Assembly (NCBI GenBank): GCA_030680415.1
Contig: JAUXVE010000056.1
Span: forward strand, 54,734-118,733
DNA from: Rubrivivax sp.
Lineage (GTDB): Bacteria; Pseudomonadota; Gammaproteobacteria; Burkholderiales; Burkholderiaceae_C
DNA length: 64,000 bases
Direction: 5' to 3'
Below the pieces are notes generated by a model, which ran no database searches, had not been told where the DNA came from, and saw only the letters and a program-made list of their open reading frames with translations. The position numbers and the translations under genes are program-made. Below, in pieces: positions 1 through 8,838 of the stretch; the stretch's first letter is position 1; every line of letters begins with the position of its first letter.

Positions 1-584
1 CGCCTGATGTACCAACTGCGCGCGTCGACGTGGATCGTCATGACCGGGCCCTCGTCGTCCCAGGCCCGCATGACCTCGATGGGCGGCTCGCTGCGGCCAT
101 CGGCGCCGAGATGGCGCAGGTGGAGGCTGCCGCTGGCCAGCGCGCGCAGCAGGTCGAGCTGCTTGTGCTGGTAAATCATGGCCTGCCGGGCGATGCCGTC
201 GACCTCGACCAAGCGACCGCCGTGACTGCTGCGCCAGGCCGTGGCGCCGTTGAGGATGCGCGTCTCGGCACTGTGAGGGTAGGTGGTCTCCACTCGCAAC
301 AGGCGCGTGCGATGGAACCAGCGCCTGTAGCTTCCCGTTTCGCCGCGCATCAGCGACTGGATGTGGCCTTCAGCATCGACGCCAACCACCTTCTCGATCG
401 CCTCGGCGCCACCGTGGGCCTGCACGATCTTGGCGACCAGCGCCAGCGACGCCTGGTCCTGCTCCGCCGCCAGCACCGGCTCGCACGACATCCAGGCCAC
501 ATACGCAACCAGGCGCAGCAGGCATTGCACGCTGGTCATGCGGCGCAGCATTCGGCAGAGGCCAGGGGCAGTCTGGTGCTGCAT
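1..584 (-). CDS. Periplasmic LolA-like protein, 3' end outside the window
   Basis: The reading frame stays open from an ATG at 584 to the window edge, giving about 194 residues of an incomplete protein. That ATG lies one base after the stop of the 12-haem cytochrome gene, so translation is probably coupled. ATGs at 551 and 539 are alternatives and put a hydrophobic stretch ending in VLAAEQ closer to the N-terminus, which looks like a Sec signal peptide. The mature part (IVQAHGGAEAIEKVVGV, then basic, aromatic-rich strand-like segments) resembles outer-membrane lipoprotein-sorting (LolA/LppX-type) folds. The family call is an inference from general pattern only. Its place as last visible gene of the conduit operon suggests a role in assembling that system. 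Confidence 0.6.
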   Translation of the reverse strand, partial: MQHQTAPGLCRMLRRMTSVQCLLRLVAYVAWMSCEPVLAAEQDQASLALVAKIVQAHGGAEAIEKVVGVDAEGHIQSLMRGETGSYRRWFHRTRLLRVETTYPHSAETRILNGATAWRSSHGGRLVEVDGIARQAMIYQHKQLDLLRALASGSLHLRHLGADGRSEPPIEVMRAWDDEGPVMTIHVDARSWYIR

Positions 585-585
585 G

Positions 586-2292
586 TCAGTAGCCCTTCGG
601 CTCGTGCTTCTTGCCATGGCAGTTCAGGTAACACCTGCCGCTGGCCGCCCCGGTCTTTTCGTAGTACCGCCGGCCGCTGCTGTCGGGCTGCACGATATTG
701 AGGTCGAAGTTGATGAGGCGGGCGTTGTTGATTGCGTTGCCCTGCGTGGCGCTGATGCCGTGCGCGTCGTGGCACGCCGAGCACGGCGTCTTCTCGCCGA
801 CGATATGCTCGCGGTGGTCCTTGAATGGATGCTGGCTGCTCAGGACCACGTCCCGGCTGTGGCAGCTGTAGCACAGCGCGTAAGCGAACGGGCTCTCGAA
901 GGTGTTGTCGGCGGTGACGTAGTTCTTCTTCAGCAAGGCCGGAAAGTTCGACCCGTGCGGGCCACGGGCGCCGGTGGGGCTGTCGTTGCCGTGGCAGTCG
1001 CTGCACAGAATGACGCTGCTCGTCGTGTACGGCGCCAGCAAGCTGGGCACGTCGAGACTGACCCCCGGCGCCGTGACGGGGTGGAACGAAGGGTTGCCGG
1101 CGTCGAACTCCAGCCGCGTATTGAGCTGCGGAATCTGGCGCGTGATCTGGTGGTTGGAGATCACGTTGCGGTCGGCGTGGCACTTGTAGCAGATCTCGTA
1201 TTCGTTCTGCGCCTCGGCCAGGCCCAGGCCAGCACGGTCGACGCCGCTCACGCCCACGCTGGCGCCCGAAACGCGCGGCGCGCCCGGCGAAGCGCCTGCA
1301 TTCGCGCGGTGGGCGTTGTGGCAGTCGGCACATTCCACGTGCCTGGGCACGCCCGGCAAGGCATGGTTTTCCGCCGCGTCGTGCAGGCCCACGTAGTTCT
1401 GCACCTTGTGCCCCGTCAACTTGGTCAGCTCGCGGCCGATGTTGCGGCTGGCCACGTTGCCGGTGTGGCAGACCAGGCAGTTGTCTTCCTCCGCGGCGTA
1501 GTTCATCAGCCGCTGGTGCCCGGCGGCCGAATGCGAGACATGGCAACTGCCGCAGCCGTTTTCCTCCACCGTGGCATACGGCGAATTCGGCCACGGCGAG
1601 TTACCGGCGCCGTTCCAGGGTTTGTTCGACGTGGCGTGCGACGACTGCGGCCAGTCGAGCAGCTGGTGGCAGGTGGTGCACAGCGCCGAGTAGCGGTTGC
1701 TGGCCACGAGAAAGTTGCCCTGGTCGTTGCTGTGCGGATCGTGGCAGGCCGTGCATTGCAGCTCGCGGTTCTTGTCCAGCTTGACCAGCGACCCCAGCTG
1801 CGCGGGGTCGCGCAGTTCGCCATTGCTCGCGGCCAGCGCGCTGTCGTAGACCAGCGATACCGGGTGGTCGTCGGAAAGGTCGGTGCCCAGCCGCGCCCGC
1901 CCCTCGGGCATGAAACGCAGCCCGCCCTCGAACGGAACCTCGGCCGGGCGCGTGAGCAAGGCGCCCATCGCCACGGTGCCGTCGTGGCAGCTCAGGCACA
2001 GCTTGGAAGCCCCCGTGGGCTGGCCCACCGTGGCGTGCAGGGTCGAACTCTGATACGGCGTGTAGGTCACCGTGGAGTCGGCCCGGTTCCAAAGGTAGGG
2101 GATGTCGCGCCGCGCGTTGTGCGGCGCATGGCAGAAGATGCAGACCTCGCCCTCGGTGGTGGACTTCACCGGCCCCGGCCCGGTGATCGAGAGGTTGTGC
2201 CGGGTGTCGGCGATGCCCGCGAAGGCCAGCACCGCCCACAGCAGCAGCGCTGAAACGAGCCCGCCCACCGCAGCGCGCATGGACCTGTTCAT
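586..2292 (-). CDS. Dodecahaem c-type cytochrome
   Basis: This 568-residue protein has a signal peptide (residues 1-27, ending VLAFAGIA) and twelve covalent haem sites. Eleven are CxxCH, starting at Cys51, 99, 180, 205, 247, 272, 321, 368, 430, 474 and 504. One is CxxxCH at Cys554 (CYLNCH). Several sites are followed by DPH, DAH, NAH or APH, the pattern of doubled-CxxCH cytochromes in which a nearby His ligates a neighbouring haem. It should be periplasmic or extracellular and carry electrons through a haem wire. The start overlaps the stop of the upstream NHL lipoprotein gene by four bases (ATGA), so both belong to one operon with the barrel and the other multihaem proteins. It is not OmcA/MtrC- or MtrA-like in haem spacing. 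The exact family is unknown. Confidence 0.88.
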   Translation of the reverse strand: MNRSMRAAVGGLVSALLLWAVLAFAGIADTRHNLSITGPGPVKSTTEGEVCIFCHAPHNARRDIPYLWNRADSTVTYTPYQSSTLHATVGQPTGASKLCLSCHDGTVAMGALLTRPAEVPFEGGLRFMPEGRARLGTDLSDDHPVSLVYDSALAASNGELRDPAQLGSLVKLDKNRELQCTACHDPHSNDQGNFLVASNRYSALCTTCHQLLDWPQSSHATSNKPWNGAGNSPWPNSPYATVEENGCGSCHVSHSAAGHQRLMNYAAEEDNCLVCHTGNVASRNIGRELTKLTGHKVQNYVGLHDAAENHALPGVPRHVECADCHNAHRANAGASPGAPRVSGASVGVSGVDRAGLGLAEAQNEYEICYKCHADRNVISNHQITRQIPQLNTRLEFDAGNPSFHPVTAPGVSLDVPSLLAPYTTSSVILCSDCHGNDSPTGARGPHGSNFPALLKKNYVTADNTFESPFAYALCYSCHSRDVVLSSQHPFKDHREHIVGEKTPCSACHDAHGISATQGNAINNARLINFDLNIVQPDSSGRRYYEKTGAASGRCYLNCHGKKHEPKGY

Positions 2293-3362
2293 GGCGAGAC
2301 CTCCGCATTCTTCAGATACCTGAAGACCTGCACGCGCTTGTTGTACGAATCCGCAATGTGCACCCGGTCCTGGGTGTCGATGAAGATGCCCGAAGGCAGC
2401 CAGAACTCCCCCGGCTCGCCGCCCGGCGAACCAAACGACATCAGCAGCTCACCCTGGGCACTGAAGATCTGCACATTGTCGAACAGCGCGTCGACGACAT
2501 AGATGTTGCCGTCGCTGTCCACCGCCACACCCTTGGGGCGGGAGAAGTAGCCCGGGCTGTCGCCGGGGGCGCCGAAGCTGCGCAGAAACTGGCCCTGCGC
2601 GCTGAAGACCTGCACGCGGAAGTTCAGCGCGTCGGTGACCACGATCTCGCCCGTGCGCGCGACGGCCAGGTGCGTCGGCGCGTGGAAATGCCCGCTGGCC
2701 GTGCCTTCCTTGCCGATCAGACCTTTCACCGCGTGGTCTTCCAGCGCATAACGCACGATGGTCGCATTCAAGGTGTCGGCCACCAGCAGTTCGTCGGTCA
2801 CCGGGTTGACGGCCACGCCGGTGGGCCGCTCCAGTCCGCCGCTGCGGATCACGCCCAACGGCTCACCGCTTTGCAGCGACAGGATCTGCACGTGGCCCTG
2901 CGCCGAATCGCTCACATACAGGCGCCCGCGCTGTTCATCCAGCGTGATGCCCACCGGCGAGACGAATCCCGCCCCTTCCCCCACCCACAGGCGGTGGCGC
3001 CCGGCCACGGTGTCGAAGACATGCACCTGCCTGGAAAAGGCATCCAGCACATAGAGCCGGCCCTGGGAGTCGGCGACCAGGCCGTTCGGGTTGACCAGCG
3101 GCGTGGGGGTCCGGCCGGCCAGGAAGCGCATCAGGCCCTGCCAGGCGCTCTCCTCCAGGCCCAGGTCCTGCGGACCGGCGATCACGTTGTCCAGGCTGAT
3201 GCGTGGCACCTCCGGCGGCAGTGGCCAGATCATCACCGGCAGCGGCGGGCGTGCCGGCGGCGTGGCGCAGCCTGCAGCCAGTATCGCCAGCATGGCCAGC
3301 GTCCACGCGGCAGCGGCGCGGCGCATCCAGCACAGTGAAGAAAGTGATGGGCTTGAACGCAT
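2289..3362 (-). CDS. NHL-repeat beta-propeller lipoprotein (copy 2)
   Basis: The start chosen is the ATG at 3362, which overlaps the stop of the barrel gene (TGATG) and gives 357 residues. An ATG at 3326 is the alternative. A lipobox (LAAGC, Cys32) predicts a lipid-anchored protein. From about residue 85 the sequence has repeated NHL-type blades (GVAVDSDGNIYVVDA, GIFIDTQDRVHIADS, VQVFSAQGQFLRSFG), as in six-bladed propellers. NHL propellers usually bind protein or ligand surfaces rather than catalyse redox chemistry, so a scaffold for the neighbouring cytochromes is the most likely role (inference). A related propeller gene lies at 6129-7277 on the other side of the barrel and pentahaem genes. 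Confidence 0.85.
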   Translation of the reverse strand: MRSSPSLSSLCWMRRAAAAWTLAMLAILAAGCATPPARPPLPVMIWPLPPEVPRISLDNVIAGPQDLGLEESAWQGLMRFLAGRTPTPLVNPNGLVADSQGRLYVLDAFSRQVHVFDTVAGRHRLWVGEGAGFVSPVGITLDEQRGRLYVSDSAQGHVQILSLQSGEPLGVIRSGGLERPTGVAVNPVTDELLVADTLNATIVRYALEDHAVKGLIGKEGTASGHFHAPTHLAVARTGEIVVTDALNFRVQVFSAQGQFLRSFGAPGDSPGYFSRPKGVAVDSDGNIYVVDALFDNVQIFSAQGELLMSFGSPGGEPGEFWLPSGIFIDTQDRVHIADSYNKRVQVFRYLKNAEVSP

Positions 3363-5380
3363 CAGTTGAGCGACCGTCGGGCCGTGAAATAGACGACATG
3401 GCGCTCGCGTGACTGGCCGCTGCGCCGGTCGTCCTGGTTCAGGTAGCGGTACGACGCATCGGCGCGCCAGAGCCCGTAGTTCCATTCCCAGGCCGCGAGC
3501 AGACCCTTGTCCACGGTATCGAGCGCGCCGCCCTGCACCGCGGCATAGGCCGCCTCGAAACGCAATTTGCTGGCGGCCGAAACCATCCATTGCACTTCGG
3601 CGCGCGCGCCGCGAAAGTCGTCGGTGGTGCCGACATCCTTGAGCGTCGTCTGCCCCAGGTACACCGAGGCCGAAAGAAATGTGGTGGGCGTGGGCTGGAA
3701 CCGCAACGCTTCCTCCACCCGCCAGCGCCGGGTGGAAACGCCGGTGTTGTTCTGCGTGTCCTCCCACAGCGCACGGGTCTGGCTCCAGCCCCAGCTCAGG
3801 TCGGTCTCCACGGCGTGGATGGTGGACGACAGCAGCAGGTCTGGCGGAGTGCCGCCCAGGAACTCCTGCTGTGAATCGCCGTAGCGGTAGGTGATGCGCC
3901 ACGCCGACCACAGGTAAAAGCCCAGCGAAAAGCTGTGGCTGCGCGTCAGGTCGTCGTAGGCGGCATTGGCCTGCCAGACATAGTCCACCAGCACCGACTG
4001 GCCGTCGGCGATGGCGCCGAACGGGCTGCGGTTGATGCGCACGCGCATACCCACCACTTCCAGCACATAGTCCACCCCTTCGGCGTAGACCACGCTGCCG
4101 TCGCTGCTGGTCACGACGACGCTCGAAAGCACCACGTTGCGGTTGTTCAGCAGCGTCAGCGCGGCGTCGCTCAGGCGTTGTTGTTCATCGCCCACCGGCT
4201 GCAGGGCATCTTCGCCCCAGCGTTTGGTCACCAGCGCGTCGGTGCCCAGGCCGGCATAGATGGTGCCGCCAGGAATGGCGCGCTGGTAGGCAAAGCTCAG
4301 GCCGGCGCCATACGAATTCGTCTTCAGCGAATCGGCCGCAGCGCGCACCGTGGCCGTGGTGGTGAGGTTCTCGTACAGCAGGTGCGTCAACCCGGCATTG
4401 AACGAGGCCCGGTCCACGGCCAGTCCGGCATAGTCGTCGTGGGCGAGCGTCAAGCTGTAGTTGCTCCTCAGCCGCTTCGTATGCTGCCAGTTCAGCGACT
4501 CGTTCAGCGACAGGCTTTGCGACTCCGCCGTCAGCCCCGCCTGGTCGGTGCGCGACCAGCGTGCGTAGAAGCCGGAATTGAGCTGCACGCGGTTGCCTTC
4601 ACCCCAGGCCAGCCAGTTGCGCAGCCCGCCATAGGCATTGCGTGAACGCACGCTGCCGCCCAGCGCCGTGCGCTCCAGCGACAAGGCATAGGCGTTGAAG
4701 TTGGTCCGGTTGCCCTTGCGCTCGTGCCGGGAGTCCAGCCGCAGTTCGTCGCGCACCTCGTAGGCGTCGTAGAAGCCACTCTGGTCGGTGGTGCCGTGGC
4801 TCAGCGAGATGAGCGTCGGCAAGACCGGGTATTTCAGGTTGAGCGTGGCGCCCAGGCTGGTGTTCACCGAAGTCGAGTCGCTGGCCAGGCTGCTGGTCAG
4901 CACCGAGCGCCCCTGGCGCGCAAACAGGTCCAGCGTGTAGGGCTTGTAGGGCAGCAAGGTCACGCCGACGTCGTAGCCGAAGAAGAAACTGCGCGAACGC
5001 TGGCCCACGCCTTCGCTGGGCTCGTCGACCGACTGCTCCCAAAGCGGCGCCAACCACAGCGTGTAGGTGGCCAGCGCCGGGTGGTACAGCCAGCCGCCGG
5101 TTTCGAGCTCGAAGCCTTCGCTGAGCACCCGCGAGGTATTGGCGATGGTGCCATAGGGCCCGCTCCGGGTCTCGCTGTCGTAGCGGTAACCCAGGTCGAT
5201 GCCCAGTCGCGGCACCTCGATGCTGGCCTGGCGGCCGCCATATTCGGCCCGGGCGCCGCTGGCCGCCCCAAGCACCGACAGTGCCAGCCCGCCCCACAGC
5301 GCTCGGCGGCGGCACCCGGTGGCGCGGCGCGGGCGTGCCCGGCCCCGGCCGTGGGCACGGCGCCGATCACCGGGCCTCAC
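3362..5380 (-). CDS. Outer-membrane beta-barrel of a porin-cytochrome conduit
   Basis: This 672-residue protein starts at a GTG inside the end of the pentahaem gene (14-base overlap). No ATG lies between that GTG and the signal peptide, which has a long Arg-rich n-region, a hydrophobic core (LWGGLALSVLGAAS) and an ARAEYG cleavage region near residue 46. The rest is alternating aromatic/polar strands with many Tyr, Trp, Ser and Thr, as in large barrels. It ends in a strand with Tyr/Phe (VVYFTARRSLN), although the final residue is Asn rather than Phe. Known porin-cytochrome conduits thread haems through such a barrel, and here multihaem genes lie on both sides. It differs from the MtrB homologue at 30058-32151 and lacks its N-terminal CxxC, so it is a separate conduit type. 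Confidence 0.78.
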   Translation of the reverse strand: MRPGDRRRAHGRGRARPRRATGCRRRALWGGLALSVLGAASGARAEYGGRQASIEVPRLGIDLGYRYDSETRSGPYGTIANTSRVLSEGFELETGGWLYHPALATYTLWLAPLWEQSVDEPSEGVGQRSRSFFFGYDVGVTLLPYKPYTLDLFARQGRSVLTSSLASDSTSVNTSLGATLNLKYPVLPTLISLSHGTTDQSGFYDAYEVRDELRLDSRHERKGNRTNFNAYALSLERTALGGSVRSRNAYGGLRNWLAWGEGNRVQLNSGFYARWSRTDQAGLTAESQSLSLNESLNWQHTKRLRSNYSLTLAHDDYAGLAVDRASFNAGLTHLLYENLTTTATVRAAADSLKTNSYGAGLSFAYQRAIPGGTIYAGLGTDALVTKRWGEDALQPVGDEQQRLSDAALTLLNNRNVVLSSVVVTSSDGSVVYAEGVDYVLEVVGMRVRINRSPFGAIADGQSVLVDYVWQANAAYDDLTRSHSFSLGFYLWSAWRITYRYGDSQQEFLGGTPPDLLLSSTIHAVETDLSWGWSQTRALWEDTQNNTGVSTRRWRVEEALRFQPTPTTFLSASVYLGQTTLKDVGTTDDFRGARAEVQWMVSAASKLRFEAAYAAVQGGALDTVDKGLLAAWEWNYGLWRADASYRYLNQDDRRSGQSRERHVVYFTARRSLN

Positions 5381-6104
5381 GGTACTCGGCCTTCAGCATG
5401 CGGCTGTCCTTGCCCATGTGCGCGCTGTGGCAGCTGACACAATCCGTGCGCCCTTCATGCGCCGCGCGGCTGACCAGTTGCGCTGGCGTGTGGCATTCAG
5501 CGCACAAGGCGTCGGAAGCCTTCTGCAGCAGAAACGGCTCGGGTGCCGCGTGCGGCGCATGGCACAGCACGCAGTACCCGGTGCTCACCGGCCCGTGCAC
5601 CCACAGCCCGGCGGCCTGCGCCTTGGCCGGCGACTGGCTGGTGTGGCAGCCCGAGCACAACTCGCCCATCGGGGCCAGCAGCTTGCCCGAGACCTGGCCG
5701 GCCTGGGCGATGGCGCCCTTGGCCTCGTCCTGCTTGCCGAAACCGCGAAAGCCGCCGCTTCCCGACACCTGGTGGCAGGCAAAACACAGATTGGCCGCAT
5801 ACGGGCCGTGGCCGTAGCGGGTGGCCTGGACCACGCGCACGGTCCGTGCGGCCGGTTGACCCGCCAGCTTCGGCGCCACCTGGGCCACCGGCTGCGCGGC
5901 ATGTTCTTCCTCGCCCAGCGGCGGCACGCCGGTGAAGAAGAAGGTCAGCACATCGTGGCGCGCCACCGCACTGCAGCCTCCCAGAGCCCCGAGGCACAGC
6001 ACCCAGGCCAAGACAAGCAGGGCCAGCCTCGCCGGGCTCGCCCGCCTGCCACCCACCTCTGCGGGCGACGCCCCCACCCGCGTACACGACCCCATCCCCC
6101 GCAC
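5367..6104 (-). CDS. Pentahaem c-type cytochrome lipoprotein
   Basis: The protein carries five CxxCH sites (CFACH, CSGCH, CVLCH, CAECH, CVSCH) in its C-terminal two-thirds and a lipobox (LGALGGC) after one hydrophobic segment, so it should be an outer-membrane lipoprotein. The start is a GTG at 6104 or, equally plausible, an ATG at 6095. Neither has a strong ribosome-binding site. It sits directly upstream of the barrel gene and overlaps it. With the 11- and 12-haem proteins it makes up the haem complement of the conduit. A short lipid-anchored cytochrome would suit the entry or exit side of the barrel (inference). Confidence 0.83.
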   Translation of the reverse strand: MRGMGSCTRVGASPAEVGGRRASPARLALLVLAWVLCLGALGGCSAVARHDVLTFFFTGVPPLGEEEHAAQPVAQVAPKLAGQPAARTVRVVQATRYGHGPYAANLCFACHQVSGSGGFRGFGKQDEAKGAIAQAGQVSGKLLAPMGELCSGCHTSQSPAKAQAAGLWVHGPVSTGYCVLCHAPHAAPEPFLLQKASDALCAECHTPAQLVSRAAHEGRTDCVSCHSAHMGKDSRMLKAEYREAR

Positions 6105-6128
6105 CGCCGATTGCCTGTTGCCTGTTGC

Positions 6129-7277
6129 CTATTTCTTGGCGGCGCCGCTGTCCTTCGGCTCGGCCGGCACCGCGAACACAGGCCGCCGCTCCACCACCGG
6201 CAAGGGCGCACCGATCCAGTCGCCGAAGCCGTAGACATTGAGTTTCTTGTCGCCCAGCAGGTTACCCACCAGCACCAGGTATTTGATCTTGAAGTCTTTG
6301 TCCACGTAGCGCTGGAAGAAGTCCAGGTTCTCGTAGTCGATATGCAGCGAAGAAGGCAGGTACATGCTGCCCGCGTGCGGCCCGTAGCCGCCGAAGAAGA
6401 GCAGCAGGTCGGTGCTTTCGGGGTCGAAGATCTGTGTGTTCTCGAACGCCGCGTCCACCACGTAGATGAGCCCGGCGTCGTCCACCGCCACGCCCTTGGG
6501 CCGCGCGAAGCCGCCCAGCGTATCGCCCTGGTAACCATAGTTCTTGATGTGCTTGCCTTTGGCGTCGAATTTCTGGATGCGGTAGTTGAACGAGTCGTTG
6601 ACGTAGACAAAACCCTTGCGGTCCACGGTCACGTGCGTGGGCCGGTTGAACTGCCCGTTTTCCTGGCCGGGTTCGCCAATGGTCTGCACCGTGTTGCCGC
6701 TATCCAGGTCCAGCACCACCAGGCTTGAACTCACGAAGTCCACCACATACATGCGCTTGCCGGCGACGGCCACGTCCATGGGCCGTTCGAACTGGCCTTT
6801 GCTGCCGTAGGCGCGAACGAACTTGTTGGCCGGGTCGTAGGCCAGCACCTGCTTGCGCGTGGCGTCGACCACATATTTGTAGTCGTCGGGCGTCACCCAC
6901 AGGCCCATGGGGTCGGCCAGTGCGCCCTCGCGTTCGTCTTTCAGAAAGTCCAGCGTCTTCTTCACCAGGTCGACGACCAGCACCTTCTTGAAGGTGCGGT
7001 CGAGCACGTAGATCTTGCCCTTGACGGCGCCGATATCCTGCGCCCGCGCAATCTGCTTGGTGGCGCGGCGCTGGCCCACGAGCCAGTCCTGCAAGCCCGA
7101 AGACGCTTCGCCGCCGATGTCCTTTTCGGTGGAAATCGACGTCAGATACTGCAGCTTCGGCGGCTGCGGCAGCGGCGGAAAGAATGCCGTTTCCGAAGCC
7201 TTTTGCGTGGTCTGCGCGCAACCGGCCAGCAGGGCGGCACAGAGTATCCAGGTCAGGCGTTGATTCACGATGAGCAT
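6129..7277 (-). CDS. NHL-repeat beta-propeller lipoprotein (copy 1)
   Basis: This 382-residue lipoprotein has a signal sequence with lipobox LLAGC (Cys20). Blades repeat from about residue 85 (GAVKGKIYVLDRTFKKVLVVD, MDVAVAGKRMYVVDFVSS, THVTVDRKGFVYVNDSFNY, GVAVDDAGLIYVVDAAFEN). Similar proteins occur in cytochrome-rich operons of metal-respiring bacteria. It shares the motif GGFARPKGVAVDDAG-IYVVDA-F-N-QIF with the propeller at 2289-3362, so the pair are diverged paralogues. It is the second gene of the operon, 65 bases after the 11-haem gene. A scaffold or docking role is inferred. No catalytic residues are evident. Confidence 0.86.
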   Translation of the reverse strand: MLIVNQRLTWILCAALLAGCAQTTQKASETAFFPPLPQPPKLQYLTSISTEKDIGGEASSGLQDWLVGQRRATKQIARAQDIGAVKGKIYVLDRTFKKVLVVDLVKKTLDFLKDEREGALADPMGLWVTPDDYKYVVDATRKQVLAYDPANKFVRAYGSKGQFERPMDVAVAGKRMYVVDFVSSSLVVLDLDSGNTVQTIGEPGQENGQFNRPTHVTVDRKGFVYVNDSFNYRIQKFDAKGKHIKNYGYQGDTLGGFARPKGVAVDDAGLIYVVDAAFENTQIFDPESTDLLLFFGGYGPHAGSMYLPSSLHIDYENLDFFQRYVDKDFKIKYLVLVGNLLGDKKLNVYGFGDWIGAPLPVVERRPVFAVPAEPKDSGAAKK

Positions 7278-7342
7278 CCTGTTCAGGGTGTCGATGGGGG
7301 GGCCGCGCGCGGGCCGTTCGCGGACAGTTGCATGGGTGGGTG

Positions 7343-8755
7343 TCAGCCTGGTTTCGCCCCGCGGGAGCCGGCAACCGGCGCCGAAGCCGGTGCTGCAGCC
7401 GCGGGTGCGGAAGCGGCTGCCGCCGCTGGTGCAGAAGCTGCAGCGGCCGCAGCCGCAGATGCGGAAGCAGCGGCCGCTGCCGCGGTGGCCGCCTTGGCAG
7501 CCGCCAGCTGTTTGTCGCGTTCACAGGCGGCAGCCAGTTCCACAGCCTGGGCGTCGCTACCCTGGCGCGGCGTGGTGCGCATGGCCACCGGCACCGCCAG
7601 GCAGCGGTCGTAGGACACCGGTCCGTGGCAAGCCGTGGTGCAGCTGCCCCCGGTGTCGGTCTTTTCGAAGGTCAACGCCAGTTCTTTGTCGCCAAAGCGG
7701 AACGACTGCGCCACCAGCAGCGGCTGGCGCGACGCATGCGGCGCATGGCAGGCGCCGCAGGCGCGCCCCTTGTCGCGGTTGACATGGCGGAAGTGCAGGT
7801 TCAGGTTGCCGTTGCGAAAGCCGGTGTCGGCGAGCGTGCGCGCTTGCTCGAAGGCTTGCTTCTTGTGGCAACCGAGGCACAGCTCGTAGCTTTCCGCCTT
7901 GAACGGCGCATAGAAGGAGCCGGGGTGCGCCTTGGTCAGCAGGCCCGGTTCGGGCGAGGCGTGCGGCTGGTGGCATTCGCTGCACGCGCCTTCGGCGAAG
8001 GGCGGGTGGCGTAGCTGCGCCTTGTCCTCGAACAGCCGCTTGGTCGAAGGCAGGGTGCGGCCGCTGGCCGTCTTCAGCGCACCGCCATGGCAGTTGAAGC
8101 ACAACTCGGGGGTGGCCGCCTTGAGCAGGCTGTCGTTTTCGGCCTGATGCGGGTCGTGGCATTCGGCACACTGCCCCTTGGCCGCCGGGCCGTGCACCAC
8201 CTTGCTGTCGAGCTTCAGATCTTCGTGGCAATCCACGCACAGGCCGGGCATGGGCTGCAGCAGCAGGCTGGCGTGATCGCTCTGGTGCGGGTCGTGGCAA
8301 GCCAGGCATTTGCCCGACTTGAACGGGTTGTGTCGCACCTTCTGCGTGGCTTCCAGGTCGCCATGGCATTCCATGCAGACTTCGCCGACCCGCTTCGGAA
8401 ACGGCTGGAATGCATGCTGGTCGGGCTCCGCGAGCTGATGGCATTTCACGCACGACTTGGCGCGCGCCGGCCGGTGCACCTTGGTCTTCTTGCCGAATTC
8501 CAGGTGGCAGCTCTCGGTGCACGAGGCGCCGCTGACCACGGACTGCGGCGCGGCGGCCTTGGTCGCCTTGGCTGGGCCCGCAGCGCCGGGCGTTGTGGTC
8601 GGCGGGGCGCTGGGCGTGGCGCTTGCCGGTGCCGCCGCCGCGGGCTGGGCCGGGGGCGCCGATCGGGTCTGCGCCTGGACCAGGTCCGGCGCACCCCAGG
8701 CCCCCGCCACGAGCAACAGCAGCACCGCGGCGGACTGTTTGAGAGTCACGTACAT
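7343..8755 (-). CDS. Undecahaem c-type cytochrome with Ala-rich C-terminal tail
   Basis: First gene of the conduit operon, 470 residues with a signal peptide ending near VQAQ (residue 29). After a Pro/Ala-rich linker there are eleven haem sites. Nine are CxxCH (Cys102, 127, 150, 173, 196, 219, 258, 293, 333) and two are CxxxCH (Cys79 CTESCH, Cys372 CTTACH). DPH or HAPH follows many of them, the doubled-CxxCH style of DmsE/MtrA-type periplasmic cytochromes. Residues from about 415 onward are an almost pure Ala/Ser/Pro tail, a low-complexity extension I do not recognise from MtrA. It may be the periplasmic entry module of the conduit (inference from its place and haem number). An FNR-like box lies about 90 bases upstream. 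Confidence 0.88.
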   Translation of the reverse strand: MYVTLKQSAAVLLLLVAGAWGAPDLVQAQTRSAPPAQPAAAAPASATPSAPPTTTPGAAGPAKATKAAAPQSVVSGASCTESCHLEFGKKTKVHRPARAKSCVKCHQLAEPDQHAFQPFPKRVGEVCMECHGDLEATQKVRHNPFKSGKCLACHDPHQSDHASLLLQPMPGLCVDCHEDLKLDSKVVHGPAAKGQCAECHDPHQAENDSLLKAATPELCFNCHGGALKTASGRTLPSTKRLFEDKAQLRHPPFAEGACSECHQPHASPEPGLLTKAHPGSFYAPFKAESYELCLGCHKKQAFEQARTLADTGFRNGNLNLHFRHVNRDKGRACGACHAPHASRQPLLVAQSFRFGDKELALTFEKTDTGGSCTTACHGPVSYDRCLAVPVAMRTTPRQGSDAQAVELAAACERDKQLAAAKAATAAAAAASASAAAAAAASAPAAAAASAPAAAAPASAPVAGSRGAKPG

Positions 8756-8838
8756 CTTGAATTTCGGGGTCGCTGTGGAACTGGGCAGGAGCTTCTTCGA
8801 AGACCCTCCGCATGGTCGCTTGCCGCGCCCGTCGCAGC

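Noticed and set aside
30..2253. Long open plus-strand frames opposite the dodecahaem gene
   Set aside because: They are antisense shadows in high-GC sequence. They have no signal, motif or ribosome-binding site, while the minus strand has twelve haem sites.
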